A DNA stretch of 64,000 nucleotides from Microbacterium sp. 8M (GTDB taxonomy: Bacteria; Actinomycetota; Actinomycetes; Actinomycetales; Microbacteriaceae). The stretch is from NCBI RefSeq assembly GCF_902506375.1, contig NZ_LR733284.1:2276992-2340991 (forward strand), written 5' to 3'. Shown piece after piece: positions 27,574 through 38,771 of the stretch; position 1 is the stretch's first letter; every line of letters begins with the position of its first letter. Position numbers and translations under genes: made by a program. The notes under the pieces are model-generated. The model searched no databases. It saw only the letters and a list, made by a program, of their open reading frames with translations, and was not told the DNA's origin.

Positions 27574-29274
27574 GTGACGACGTTCGTTCCTCCGCGCCCC
27601 TGGACCGCCAGCTACGCCGAGGGGGTGCCGGAGGACCTCGAGGAGGTCACCGGATCCCTGGTCGACATCGTGGAGGCGTCCGCGCGCGACTATCCGGATG
27701 CGCCGGCGCTGCAGTTCTTCGGCCGCACGACCTCGTACCGCGACCTGCAGGCGTCGATCGAGCGGGCCGCCGCCGGCCTGCGGGCGCTCGGCGTCAAGGC
27801 CGGGGATCCGGTCGCGATCGTGCTGCCCAACTGCCCCCAGCACATCGTGGCGTTCTACGCCGTGCTGCGCCTGGGCGCCGTGGTGGTCGAGCACAACCCG
27901 CTCTACACGCCGCGGGAGCTGCGCAAGCAGTTCGAGGACCACGGCGCGAAGCACGCCATCGTCTGGAACAAGGTTGTCGCCACCGTGCAGGAGTTCCCGT
28001 CGGACCTCGCCGTCACGAACCTCGTCTCCGTCGACGTGACGCGCGCGATGCCCGCGCTCACCCGGCTCGCGCTCCGCCTGCCGGTCGCGAAGGCGCGGGA
28101 GTCCCGCCATGCCCTCACGACGAAGGTGCGCGGCACCGTGGCCTGGGAGTCGGTGGTCGGCCATGCCCCACTGCCCGCGGCGCATCCGCGCCCCGTGACC
28201 GACGACCTCGCGATCATCCAGTACACCTCCGGCACCACGGGCACCCCGAAGGGCGCCTCCCTGACGCACCGCAACCTGCTCGCCAACGCCGCACAGGCGC
28301 AGGCGTGGGTGCCGTCGATCACCCGCGGAGACGGCTGCGTCGTCTACGCGGTGCTGCCGATGTTCCACGCGTACGGGCTCACCCTGTGCCTCACGTTCGC
28401 CATGTCGATGGGCGCGCGGCTCGTGCTGTTCCCGAAGTTCGACCCTGAGCTCGTGCTCGAGGTCACGAAGAAGCACCCGGCGACCTTCCTGCCGCTCGTT
28501 CCCCCGATCGCGGACCGGCTGCTGGCCGCGGCCACCGCGAAGGGCGTGTCGCTCGCCGGCACGGAGATCGCGATCTCCGGCGCGATGGCGCTGCCGCACG
28601 AGCTCGTCGTGCCGTTCGAGCAGGCGACGGGCGGGTACCTCGTCGAGGGGTACGGACTCAGCGAGTGCTCCCCCGTGCTGATGGCCAACCCGGTCGCCGC
28701 GAACCGCGTGCCGGGCACGGTGGGGCTGCCGCTGCCGGGAACCGAGTGCCGTGTCGTGGATCCGGACGAGCCGACGAACGACGTCGAGCCGGGCCAGCCC
28801 GGCGAGCTCGTCGTGCGCGGACCGCAGGTGTTCTCCGGCTACTACGGCAAGCCCGAGGAGACCGAGGCCGTGTTCGTGGACGGCTGGTTCCGCACTGGCG
28901 ACATCGTCACGATCGACGACGCCGGCTTCGTCCGGATCGTCGACCGCATCAAAGAGCTGATCATCACGGGCGGGTTCAATGTCGCGCCCACCGAGGTCGA
29001 GGGGGCGCTGCGCCAGCACCCCGACGTCGTGGACGCCGCCGTCGTGGGCCTTCCGAACGAGCACTCCGGCGAGGAGGTCGTCGCGGCGATCGTCGTGGAT
29101 CCGGGCACGGACGTCGACGTCGAGGCGATCCGCGAGTTCGCCCGCGGGATCCTCACCCCGTACAAGGTGCCCCGGCGCATCTTCGTCGTCGACGAGCTGC
29201 CGAAGTCGCTGATCGGCAAGGTGCTGCGCCGGCAGGTGAAGGAACGCCTGGTCGCGCTGACCTCCGGGAGCTGA
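27574..29274 (+). CDS. fadD: long-chain fatty acid--CoA ligase (AMP-binding)
   Basis: A 566-residue adenylate-forming enzyme that activates fatty acids to acyl-CoA for beta-oxidation or lipid synthesis. The P-loop YTSGTTGTPKGAS lies at about residues 217-229, VEGYGLSECSPV is the adenylate-binding A5 motif, GWFRTGDIV and VDRIKELIITGGFNV the hinge region, and the C-terminal catalytic Lys sits in PKSLIGKVLRR. Chain-length preference not readable. Two thioesterase genes occur earlier in the window but are not linked. Confidence 0.9.
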   Translation: MTTFVPPRPWTASYAEGVPEDLEEVTGSLVDIVEASARDYPDAPALQFFGRTTSYRDLQASIERAAAGLRALGVKAGDPVAIVLPNCPQHIVAFYAVLRLGAVVVEHNPLYTPRELRKQFEDHGAKHAIVWNKVVATVQEFPSDLAVTNLVSVDVTRAMPALTRLALRLPVAKARESRHALTTKVRGTVAWESVVGHAPLPAAHPRPVTDDLAIIQYTSGTTGTPKGASLTHRNLLANAAQAQAWVPSITRGDGCVVYAVLPMFHAYGLTLCLTFAMSMGARLVLFPKFDPELVLEVTKKHPATFLPLVPPIADRLLAAATAKGVSLAGTEIAISGAMALPHELVVPFEQATGGYLVEGYGLSECSPVLMANPVAANRVPGTVGLPLPGTECRVVDPDEPTNDVEPGQPGELVVRGPQVFSGYYGKPEETEAVFVDGWFRTGDIVTIDDAGFVRIVDRIKELIITGGFNVAPTEVEGALRQHPDVVDAAVVGLPNEHSGEEVVAAIVVDPGTDVDVEAIREFARGILTPYKVPRRIFVVDELPKSLIGKVLRRQVKERLVALTSGS

Positions 29275-29317
29275 GCGCCGGCGGGTGCGCTCCCAGCGTC
29301 GGCACCGGCCGGGACGG

Positions 29318-29323
29318 TACTCT
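29318..29323 (+). promoter_or_regulatory. leaderless -10 box (TACTCT) for helicase
   Basis: TACTCT, 5 nt before GTG 29329. Confidence 0.45.
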
Positions 29324-29328
29324 GAGAT

Positions 29329-31266
29329 GTGACTGAAGACGCCGCGACTCACGAAGACGCCCCCGCCGAGACCGAATCGACCCCAGGATTCGAGGAGCTC
29401 GGCATCACCGGTCCCGTGCTCGCCGCCATCAAGGCCCTCGGCTACGAGACCCCGTCCGCCATCCAGCGCGAGACCATTCCGCTGCTGCTTGGCGGCCGCG
29501 ATGTTCTCGGCACCGCACAGACCGGGACGGGCAAGACCGCCGCGTTCGCGCTTCCGATCCTGGAGAACCTGGATCTGCAGCAGCAGAAGCCGCAGGCGCT
29601 CGTGCTCGCCCCCACCCGCGAGCTCGCCCTCCAGGTGGCGGAGGCGTTCGAGGCTTACGCGGCCCAGATGCCCGGCGTGCACCTGCTGCCCGTTTACGGC
29701 GGCCAGGGCTACGGCGTGCAGCTGTCCGCGCTGCGCCGGGGCGTGCACATCGTCGTCGGCACTCCGGGCCGCATCATGGACCACCTCGCCAAGGGCACGC
29801 TCGACCTGTCCGAGCTGAAGAACCTCGTCCTGGACGAGGCCGACGAGATGCTCAAGATGGGCTTCGCGGAGGACGTGGAGCAGATCCTCGCCCAGACGCC
29901 GGAGGACAAGCAGGTGGCGCTGTTCTCGGCCACGATGCCCGCGACCATCCGCCGCCTCGCGCAGCAGTACCTGCACGACCCCGAGGAGATTTCGGTCAAG
30001 GCGAAGACCACCACCAACGCGAACATCACGCAGCGCTATCTGGTCGTCTCCTACGCCCAGAAGGTGGATGCGCTCACGCGGATCCTCGAGGTGGAGAACT
30101 TCGAGGGCATGATCGTGTTCGTCCGCACCAAGAACGAGACCGAGACGCTCGCCGAGAAGCTCCGCGCCCGCGGTTACTCCGCCGCCGCGATCAACGGCGA
30201 CATCCCGCAGCCCATGCGCGAGCGCACGGTGAACCAGCTCAAGGACGGCAAGCTCGACATCCTCGTCGCGACCGACGTGGCCGCGCGCGGCCTGGACGTG
30301 GAGCGGATCAGCCACGTGGTGAACTTCGACATCCCCACCGACACCGAGTCGTACGTGCACCGCATCGGTCGCACCGGCCGCGCCGGCCGTTCCGGCGACG
30401 CGATCAGCTTCATCACGCCTCGCGAGCGTTACCTGCTCAAGCACATCGAGCGCGCCACCCGACAGCAGCCCGCGCAGATGCAGCTGCCGACGACCGAGGA
30501 CGTGAACAGCACGCGCCTGGCGCGCTTCGACGACGCCATCACCGCGGCGCTGGAGGAGACGGGCCGGATCGAGGGGTTCCGCGACATCATCGCCCACTAC
30601 GTGCGTCACCACGACGTGCCGGAGGCCGACGTCGCCGCCGCACTCGCGGTGGTCGCCCAGGGCGAGACCCCGCTGCTGCTGGATCCCGAGGACGACGCGC
30701 TGTCCGCCGCCGTCGCCGCGGACAACCGCCCGCCGCGCGCGGACCGCGCCGAACGGTCCGGCGGCCGCGATGCGCGGGATCGTGACGACCGCGGTCCCCG
30801 GCCGGAGCGGCGCAGCCGCGGCGACTACACCCCGTACCGGATCGAGGTCGGCCGACGCCATCGCGTCGAGCCCCGGCAGATCGTGGGCGCCCTGGCGAAC
30901 GAGGGCGGTCTCGGCCGCGACGACTTCGGCGCCATCACGATCCGCCCGGACTTCTCGATCGTCGAGCTGCCGGCGAACCTGGATCCGTCCGTGCTGGACC
31001 GGCTGCGCGACACCCGGATCTCGGGCCGGCTCATCGAGATCCAGCGCGACGGCGGCCGCCCCAACCGCGGCCCGCGCCGGGACCGGGACGACCGAGGACG
31101 CGACGACCGGGGGCGCGACGACCGCGGCTTCCGCGAGCGGCCGCGGCGCGACGACCCCGGGTACGGCGACCGTCCGCGGCGCGACGACCGCGGTCACGGT
31201 GAGCGTCCGCGCGACGACCGGCGCTCGGACGAGCGGCCCCCGCGCAAGCCGCGTCACAAGGACTGA
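29329..31266 (+). CDS. deaD: DEAD-box RNA helicase with DbpA-type RNA-binding domain
   Basis: A 645-residue ATP-dependent RNA helicase (CsdA/DeaD type) for ribosome assembly, cold adaptation and mRNA decay. Motifs: Q motif ~GYETPSAIQ, Walker A AQTGTGKT (~64-71), DEAD (~170), SAT, and HRIGRTGRAGR. The DbpA RNA-binding domain starts near residue 500 (YTPYRIEVGRRHRVEP). From about 576 to the end a low-complexity Arg/Asp/Gly tail of RDDRG-type repeats is likely disordered and RNA-binding. deaD is the closest symbol, not proven orthology. Confidence 0.92.
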   Translation: MTEDAATHEDAPAETESTPGFEELGITGPVLAAIKALGYETPSAIQRETIPLLLGGRDVLGTAQTGTGKTAAFALPILENLDLQQQKPQALVLAPTRELALQVAEAFEAYAAQMPGVHLLPVYGGQGYGVQLSALRRGVHIVVGTPGRIMDHLAKGTLDLSELKNLVLDEADEMLKMGFAEDVEQILAQTPEDKQVALFSATMPATIRRLAQQYLHDPEEISVKAKTTTNANITQRYLVVSYAQKVDALTRILEVENFEGMIVFVRTKNETETLAEKLRARGYSAAAINGDIPQPMRERTVNQLKDGKLDILVATDVAARGLDVERISHVVNFDIPTDTESYVHRIGRTGRAGRSGDAISFITPRERYLLKHIERATRQQPAQMQLPTTEDVNSTRLARFDDAITAALEETGRIEGFRDIIAHYVRHHDVPEADVAAALAVVAQGETPLLLDPEDDALSAAVAADNRPPRADRAERSGGRDARDRDDRGPRPERRSRGDYTPYRIEVGRRHRVEPRQIVGALANEGGLGRDDFGAITIRPDFSIVELPANLDPSVLDRLRDTRISGRLIEIQRDGGRPNRGPRRDRDDRGRDDRGRDDRGFRERPRRDDPGYGDRPRRDDRGHGERPRDDRRSDERPPRKPRHKD

Positions 31267-31290
31267 GCCGGGCGGCTCGGCACTGAGCGA

Positions 31291-31704
31291 TCAGGGCGTC
31301 GCGGCGGCCGGCCGCTCCTCGTCGCCGTGCCGGTGCACGACCTTCCACTCTCCGTTGTCGCGGCGGTACACCTGGGTCACGCGCAGGACGTGGTCGCCCG
31401 GACGTCCGTTCACGCTCAGCGAGAAGAGCTCCCTGTGCGCGGTGTAGGCGAGGTCGCCGTGCACCTCGGCGGCGATGAGCTCGACGGTGATCGAGGTGAG
31501 ATCGGAGAACGACTCCCCCAATCGCCGGAACACGTCGCGCACCTGATCGGCGCCGGATGCGCTGAGAGAGGCGCCGAAGAGGGTGACCGGCTCCCGCGAC
31601 GACCACGTCTCCGAGCGGGGCGCGGCGTCGCCTCGATACAACGCGGTCTCCGCCGCCTGCCAGGTCGTGCCGAACCACTGCAGGAACTCGTCGCGTTCAT
31701 CCAT
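31291..31704 (-). CDS. SnoaL/NTF2-like small protein
   Basis: A 137-residue single-domain protein with the cone-shaped NTF2 fold pattern: an N-terminal helix with WFGTTWQAAETALYRGD, then AHRELFSLSVNG and VTQVYRRDNGEWKVVHRHGD, typical of DUF4440/SnoaL-like proteins. ATG 31704 is chosen; TTG 31716 is an alternative with no better signal. Enzymatic or binding role unknown. Convergent with the helicase. Confidence 0.72.
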   Translation of the reverse strand: MDERDEFLQWFGTTWQAAETALYRGDAAPRSETWSSREPVTLFGASLSASGADQVRDVFRRLGESFSDLTSITVELIAAEVHGDLAYTAHRELFSLSVNGRPGDHVLRVTQVYRRDNGEWKVVHRHGDEERPAAATP

Positions 31705-31776
31705 GGGAGTATTCAACGCTTCCCGGACCGGTCGTAGAAGGGGCTCGCCCCCGGCCTGCTCTCCGACCGGCAGCGA

Positions 31777-32529
31777 TCAGCGCAGGACGACGGGTTTGGT
31801 GCGGACCGGGCCGAGCCAGCTCGCGATCAGCACCGCAGTGATCGATCCTGCGGCCATGATCGCGGCAAGCACGACGATCTGGAAGCGCCCCGCCTCCAGT
31901 GGGGACAGACCTCCGAAGATCGCGCCGACGAAGGCTCCGGGCAGCACCACGAGGCCCGTCGTCTTCGTCTGATCGACCGAAGGGATGAGCGCTTCACGCA
32001 CTGCCCTGCGCGCGAGATCGAGCGTGGAACGGCGCGGAGTGGCGCCCAGGGCGAGCCAGCCTTCGACCTCCTCCCAGCGATCGACCACCGACGCCGTGAA
32101 GCGTCGCCCGGCGAGCGTCGCGATGCTCATCGAGTTGCCGATCAGGATCGCCCCGATCGCGAGCAGGTAACGGGGCGTCGGCTGCAGGGCGCCGGTTGCG
32201 AAGACCGTCCCGATCGACACGACCGCGCCGGCGCCGATCGAGGTCGCCATCACGAGGATGGTCCGGCGGCCGCCGCCCGTGCGCCGGACGGCGACGCCGG
32301 TCGCGATCGAGAACATCACCAGCAACGCGACGCCGATCCATGCCGGCTGCGTCACGATGCCGGTGAGGACGACGCTGATGGCCGCCAGCTGCACGGCACC
32401 CCGCAGGATCGCAAGCGCGGGGGCCCACCGTCCCGGCACGCGGAAGAGGGTCAGAGCGATCGTGGCGATCGCGGCGAGGGAGATCACACCGATCACCGTC
32501 GGCGCCAGCGCGATCCCGTTCACCGTCAT
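31777..32529 (-). CDS. FetB/YbbM-family (UPF0014) membrane protein
   Basis: A 250-residue permease with about seven helices. LALGATPRRSTLDLARRAVREALIPSVDQTKTTGLVVLPGAFVG (read in two pieces) is the UPF0014/FetB hallmark. In E. coli FetB works with ATPase FetA in iron export and oxidative-stress resistance. No ATPase gene is adjacent here, so it may use a partner encoded elsewhere. GGAGG precedes the ATG. Confidence 0.83.
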   Translation of the reverse strand: MTVNGIALAPTVIGVISLAAIATIALTLFRVPGRWAPALAILRGAVQLAAISVVLTGIVTQPAWIGVALLVMFSIATGVAVRRTGGGRRTILVMATSIGAGAVVSIGTVFATGALQPTPRYLLAIGAILIGNSMSIATLAGRRFTASVVDRWEEVEGWLALGATPRRSTLDLARRAVREALIPSVDQTKTTGLVVLPGAFVGAIFGGLSPLEAGRFQIVVLAAIMAAGSITAVLIASWLGPVRTKPVVLR

Positions 32530-32582
32530 GCGTCCTCCGGGACAACCCTATGTCCGGGAGCGGATCCGAACGACGAGCGGCC

Positions 32583-33908
32583 CTAGAAGGGTGGTGGGTC
32601 GGTGGTGTGGTGGCCGGTGGGTGTGGTGACTTCGACGGTGCGGTCGGGCCGGCTGCGGTAGATCATCCGGGTGCGGTGGTGGCGGGTGTGATCCGCCGGG
32701 CACAGCGGACGCAGGTTCCCGATATCGGTCGGCCCGCCGCGGGCCCACATCCGTTCGTGGTCGAGGTCCGCGTCCAGGGCGAGCCGGTCGCAGCCGTCGC
32801 GGGCGCAGGTGCCGTGCTGCAGCACCAGCCAGTCCCGCTGCGCCTTCGTCGGCCGGTAGGTGCGGCGGTCCATGTCCAGGACCACCCCGCGGACCGGATC
32901 CGTGATCACCCGCCGGAACCCGGACGCATCCAGGAACGCCTGCCGCGCGGTCACCGCATCGATCGGCCCGTGCCCGACCAGCTGCGCCCGCGTCGCCGAC
33001 GCGACCGGGTTCCCGAACGCGCCCGACGCGGTGGAACCGCACCCGCATCCAGAGCCGGCACCGGTGAGCAGGCCGACCGGGACCGTGACGAACACGGTCG
33101 TGGTCACCGCCTTGTCCGTGCCCGTCCCGGTGAGCCAGTCGCAGAACAGATCCGCACGCACCTGATCCCGGGTACGCCCCTCCCGCCGGTCCTTCTGCAG
33201 GTGCTTCGCCGCGGACGTCAACCGGCGCTTGATCGCGACCGCCTGCACGGTCGGCACCAACGCCATCAACCAGGTCATGCCATCGTCGGCCTCCTCCACC
33301 ACGACGCGCCGATCTGCCATCCCGCGCGCATGCTTCTGCTCCGCCAGGGCCGGATCGAGCCGCTCCACAAGCACCCTCAAACGCCGCCGGAACGCGCCGA
33401 CCGGCAGGTGCAGCGCCCACTCCGACGCCGCCCGATCCACCAGCCCGATCGCCTCCGCCGCATACTCTCGCGCCACCGGATCCGCCCCCACCGGGGCCCG
33501 CAACCGCAGCACCGCACCGACCGCGGCCTCCACGAACCGCAACCCGGCGAACCCGTCCCGCGCCCGCTCCCACAACAACGGCAGGAACTCCCGCGCCGTC
33601 TCCGCGGTGCACAGCAGCGACCGCACCTCGTTCTCCGACACCTGCAACCGCAACGCGATATCGAACACCACCGCCCGCACCGCATGCTCCACATCATCCG
33701 CACGATCGCCGACCGTGTAGATCTCCGGATGCCGACGCGTCAACGCCACCGCCTCGAGGATCCCCTCCGCCCGCGCCACGGCACGCCGGTTGATCGCGAC
33801 GTCGTCCTCCTGCAACCGATCCAGCAGCACCCGCGCGACCACATCCTCCCCCACGACCTCACGCACACCCGCAGCATGCGGGGCGGGGATCGGAGTGGTG
33901 GAGGCCAT
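32583..33908 (-). CDS. 13E12-repeat (DUF222) HNH endonuclease-signature protein
   Basis: A 441-residue protein: a helical DUF222 region (about 20-330) and a C-terminal HNH motif, CARDGCDRLALDADLDHERMW then GNLRPLCPADHTRHH, with two Cys pairs for zinc and the His-Asn-His residues. Such genes are multicopy in actinobacteria and their role is unresolved; in Mycobacterium tuberculosis several are LexA-controlled. ATG 33908 has TAAACT 5 nt upstream, and an imperfect SOS box overlaps that -10. GTG 33923 is an alternative start but would lie inside the box. Confidence 0.85.
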   Translation of the reverse strand: MASTTPIPAPHAAGVREVVGEDVVARVLLDRLQEDDVAINRRAVARAEGILEAVALTRRHPEIYTVGDRADDVEHAVRAVVFDIALRLQVSENEVRSLLCTAETAREFLPLLWERARDGFAGLRFVEAAVGAVLRLRAPVGADPVAREYAAEAIGLVDRAASEWALHLPVGAFRRRLRVLVERLDPALAEQKHARGMADRRVVVEEADDGMTWLMALVPTVQAVAIKRRLTSAAKHLQKDRREGRTRDQVRADLFCDWLTGTGTDKAVTTTVFVTVPVGLLTGAGSGCGCGSTASGAFGNPVASATRAQLVGHGPIDAVTARQAFLDASGFRRVITDPVRGVVLDMDRRTYRPTKAQRDWLVLQHGTCARDGCDRLALDADLDHERMWARGGPTDIGNLRPLCPADHTRHHRTRMIYRSRPDRTVEVTTPTGHHTTDPPPF

Positions 33909-33913
33909 GCCCC

Positions 33914-33919
33914 AGTTTA
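33914..33919 (-). promoter_or_regulatory. leaderless -10 box (TAAACT) for 13E12 HNH gene
   Basis: TAAACT on the minus strand, 5 nt before ATG 33908. It overlaps the LexA-like box by two bases. Confidence 0.45.
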
Positions 33920-33933
33920 GCACTTATGTTCGA
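33918..33933. promoter_or_regulatory. imperfect LexA (SOS) box
   Basis: TAGCAC-TTAT-GTTCGA against the actinobacterial SOS consensus TCGAAC-N4-GTTCGA: right half perfect, left half 4 of 6, so 10 of 12 defined bases. It overlaps the -10 box of the 13E12 gene, a repressor position. Confidence 0.5.
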
Positions 33934-33990
33934 AGAACAGAAGAACTGATCCGCAGAACCACACGGAAGTCCGCGGGAAGACAACGCCAC

Positions 33991-36318
<2,328 letters not shown>

Positions 36319-36334
36319 CGAGCGGGGTGGGACA

Positions 36335-37432
36335 TCACACGCCGGCGGGCACCGCCGACACCGTGCGATCGATCGTGAACTGCCCGAGCACGCGCGTTGC
36401 GATGTAGAGCACAGCACTCTGTCCCGGCGCGACGCCGTCCAGCGGCTGGTCCGGGATCACCCGCACGCCATCGCCGGACACGAACGCGCGCGCCGGGACA
36501 GGATCCGCATGGGCGCGGATCTGCACCTGGCACGCGAACTCGGACTGCGCAGGCGCAGCGCCCGCCCAGGAGCGCCGCTCCCCCGAGATCTCGGCGATCG
36601 CGAGCGCCTCCTTGGGCCCGACCACGACGGTGTTCGAGACCGGACGCACCTCGAGCACGAAACGGGGCTTGCCGTCGGGCGCGGGCACGCCGAGGCGCAG
36701 CCCGCGGCGCTGGCCCACGGTGAACGCGTGCGCGCCGTCGTGCGTGCCGACCACCGCACCGTCGCGGTCGACGATCTCGCCCTGCTCCGCGCCCACCTTC
36801 TCGGCCAGCCACCCGCGCGTGTCGCCGTCCGGGATGAAGCAGATGTCGTGGCTGTCCGGCTTCTGCGCCACGCTCAACCCGCGCTCCGCGGCCTCCGCGC
36901 GCACGAGCGCCTTGGACGGCGTGGATCCGAGCGGGAAGTACGTGTGCGCGAGCTGCTCGGCGGTGAGCACGCCGAGCACATAGGACTGGTCCTTGGCCGC
37001 GTCCGAGGCGCGATGCAGCTCGAGGCCGTCCGGCCCGTCGACGAGGGTGGCGTAGTGACCGGTGCACACCGCGTCGAAGCCCAGCTCGAGGGCGCGCTCC
37101 AGGAGCGCCGCGAACTTGATCTTCTCGTTGCAGCGCAGACACGGGTTCGGCGTGCGGCCCGCCCGGTACTCCGACACGAAGTCCTCGATCACGTCCTCGC
37201 GGAATCGCTCCGAGAAATCCCACACGTAGAACGGGATCCCGAGCCGATCCGCCGCGCGCCGCGCGTCCATCGCATCCTCGATGGTGCAGCAGCCCCGGCT
37301 GCCGGTGCGCAGCGTGCCGCCGGCTCGGGACAGCGCGAGATGCACGCCCACCACGTCGTGACCCGCCTCGACGGCGCGCGCCGCAGCGACCGCGGAGTCC
37401 ACTCCCCCGCTCATCGCCGCCAGAACACGCAT
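36335..37432 (-). CDS. mnmA: tRNA (5-methylaminomethyl-2-thiouridylate)-methyltransferase / 2-thiouridylase
   Basis: A 365-residue enzyme that thiolates U34 of tRNA-Lys, -Glu and -Gln. PP-loop [12 protein letters not shown] at the N-terminus adenylates the base; Cys residues in [12 protein letters not shown] and [10 protein letters not shown] fit the catalytic disulfide pair; the C-terminal beta barrel follows. Directly downstream of a cysteine desulfurase gene on the same strand, which can provide the sulfur. TAGACT-GGATCC-ATG at the start indicates a leaderless mRNA. Confidence 0.95.
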   Translation of the reverse strand: MRVLAAMSGGVDSAVAAARAVEAGHDVVGVHLALSRAGGTLRTGSRGCCTIEDAMDARRAADRLGIPFYVWDFSERFREDVIEDFVSEYRAGRTPNPCLRCNEKIKFAALLERALELGFDAVCTGHYATLVDGPDGLELHRASDAAKDQSYVLGVLTAEQLAHTYFPLGSTPSKALVRAEAAERGLSVAQKPDSHDICFIPDGDTRGWLAEKVGAEQGEIVDRDGAVVGTHDGAHAFTVGQRRGLRLGVPAPDGKPRFVLEVRPVSNTVVVGPKEALAIAEISGERRSWAGAAPAQSEFACQVQIRAHADPVPARAFVSGDGVRVIPDQPLDGVAPGQSAVLYIATRVLGQFTIDRTVSAVPAGV

Positions 37433-37438
37433 GGATCC

Positions 37439-37444
37439 AGTCTA
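37439..37444 (-). promoter_or_regulatory. leaderless -10 box (TAGACT) for mnmA
   Basis: TAGACT on the minus strand, 6 nt before ATG 37432; the spacer is GGATCC. Confidence 0.5.
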
Positions 37445-37476
37445 GGAGCGGTCGGCTGAGCGCGGACCGGGACGGC

Positions 37477-38649
37477 TCAACGGGCCGCCCCGGAGGCCCG
37501 TTCGTAGGCCTCGCCGATCACCGCGAGCACCGCGTCGACGTCGGCGTCGCCCGACGTGCGCCCGAGCGTGAAGCGGATGACGCTGCGGGCCTCGGCCTCG
37601 CTGCGGCCGAGCGCCTGGACGACGTGCGACGGCTCGGCGACACCGGCCTGGCACGCGGAGCCCGCGGATGCCGAGATCCCCGCCGCATCCAGGAGGAACA
37701 GCAGGCTCTCGCTGGGCGCCCCGGGGAACAGCAGGTGGGCGTTGCCGGGCAGGCGCCCCTCCGGCGCCGGGTCGCCGAGCAGCCGCGCCGCGGGAACGCG
37801 CGCGAGGACGCCCGCGACGAGCTGGTCGCGCAACGTGCCCAGGCGGGCGGCCTCCGCGTCACGCTCGGATTCGGCGAGCTCCGCGGCGCGCGCGAACGCG
37901 GCGGCGCCGGCCACGTCCTGCGTGCCCGACCGCAGGCCCCGCTGCTGCGCTCCGCCGTGCAGCAGCGGAGAAAGGCGCGCCGATCGGGCGACCACGAGCG
38001 CGCCCGTCCCCACCGGCGCGCCGATCTTGTGGCCCGCCACGCTGAGCGCGACCAGCCCGGCCCCGGCCGCGGCATCGCCCCGCCACGACCGGAACGACAC
38101 GGGCACGTGGCCCAGGGCCGCCACGGCGTCGAGGTGCAGCGGAACCGCGGCCGCCGCGGCCGCGCCCGCCAGACCCGCCACGTCGTTGAGGGTGCCCACC
38201 TCGTTGTTCGCGACGAGGGCCGTGGCCAGGGCGGCACCCGACGCGGCGACCGCCCGGGCGAACTCGCCGACGGGTATGCGGCCGACCGCATCGAGGCGGA
38301 CGGGGCGCACCGTCGCGCCGTCCGCGGCGAGCGCGGCGACGGTGTCGAGGGTCGCGTGGTGCTCGCCGTCCGGCAGCACGACGGCGTCGGCCGCCGCCTG
38401 CCGAGAGCGCCACAGCCCCTGCACGGCGAGGTTCACCGACTCCGTGCCGCCCGAGGTCAGCACCACCTCGATGGGATCGCAGTCGAGCACCTCCGCGAGC
38501 CGCTCCCGGGACTCCTCCAGGATCCGGCGGGCCTGCTGGCCGGCGCCGTGCGTGGACGAGGCATTGCCCGTCGTCCGCGCGACCCGCAGCCACTCGTCCG
38601 CGGCCTCGGGACGCAGATCGGTGGTGGCGGCGTGATCCAGGTAGTGCAC
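37477..38649 (-). CDS. cysteine desulfurase (NifS/IscS family)
   Basis: A 390-residue PLP enzyme that takes sulfur from cysteine to a persulfide for tRNA thiolation or Fe-S assembly. VHYLDHAATT marks the N-terminus, TSGGTESVNLAVQG the cofactor loop, SVAGHKIGAPVG the PLP-binding Lys, and SAGSACQAG the active-site Cys. GTG 38649 is chosen because family members begin just before YLDHAATT; GGAGG lies very close to it. No iscU or suf genes are next to it; mnmA is, which points to tRNA thiolation. Confidence 0.9.
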   Translation of the reverse strand: MHYLDHAATTDLRPEAADEWLRVARTTGNASSTHGAGQQARRILEESRERLAEVLDCDPIEVVLTSGGTESVNLAVQGLWRSRQAAADAVVLPDGEHHATLDTVAALAADGATVRPVRLDAVGRIPVGEFARAVAASGAALATALVANNEVGTLNDVAGLAGAAAAAAVPLHLDAVAALGHVPVSFRSWRGDAAAGAGLVALSVAGHKIGAPVGTGALVVARSARLSPLLHGGAQQRGLRSGTQDVAGAAAFARAAELAESERDAEAARLGTLRDQLVAGVLARVPAARLLGDPAPEGRLPGNAHLLFPGAPSESLLFLLDAAGISASAGSACQAGVAEPSHVVQALGRSEAEARSVIRFTLGRTSGDADVDAVLAVIGEAYERASGAAR

Positions 38650-38758
38650 ACCTCCACTCTCGCACCTCCCGCGCCGACAGGATCCGGTCACCCCCCCTCG
38701 CGGGACCCGGTGGCAGGGATCGCGGGACCGCGTGGCATCCCGAGCCCGTCAGGCCGCG

Positions 38759-38764
38759 TATTCT
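38759..38764 (+). promoter_or_regulatory. leaderless -10 box (TATTCT) for glgX
   Basis: TATTCT, 7 nt before ATG 38772. Confidence 0.5.
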
Positions 38765-38771
38765 GTCCGTC

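Noticed and set aside
27436..31257. A 1,273-codon open frame on the minus strand
   Set aside because: It is antisense to fadD and the helicase, has no recognisable domain, and its composition (His, Asp, Val, Arg repeats) is that of a shadow frame.
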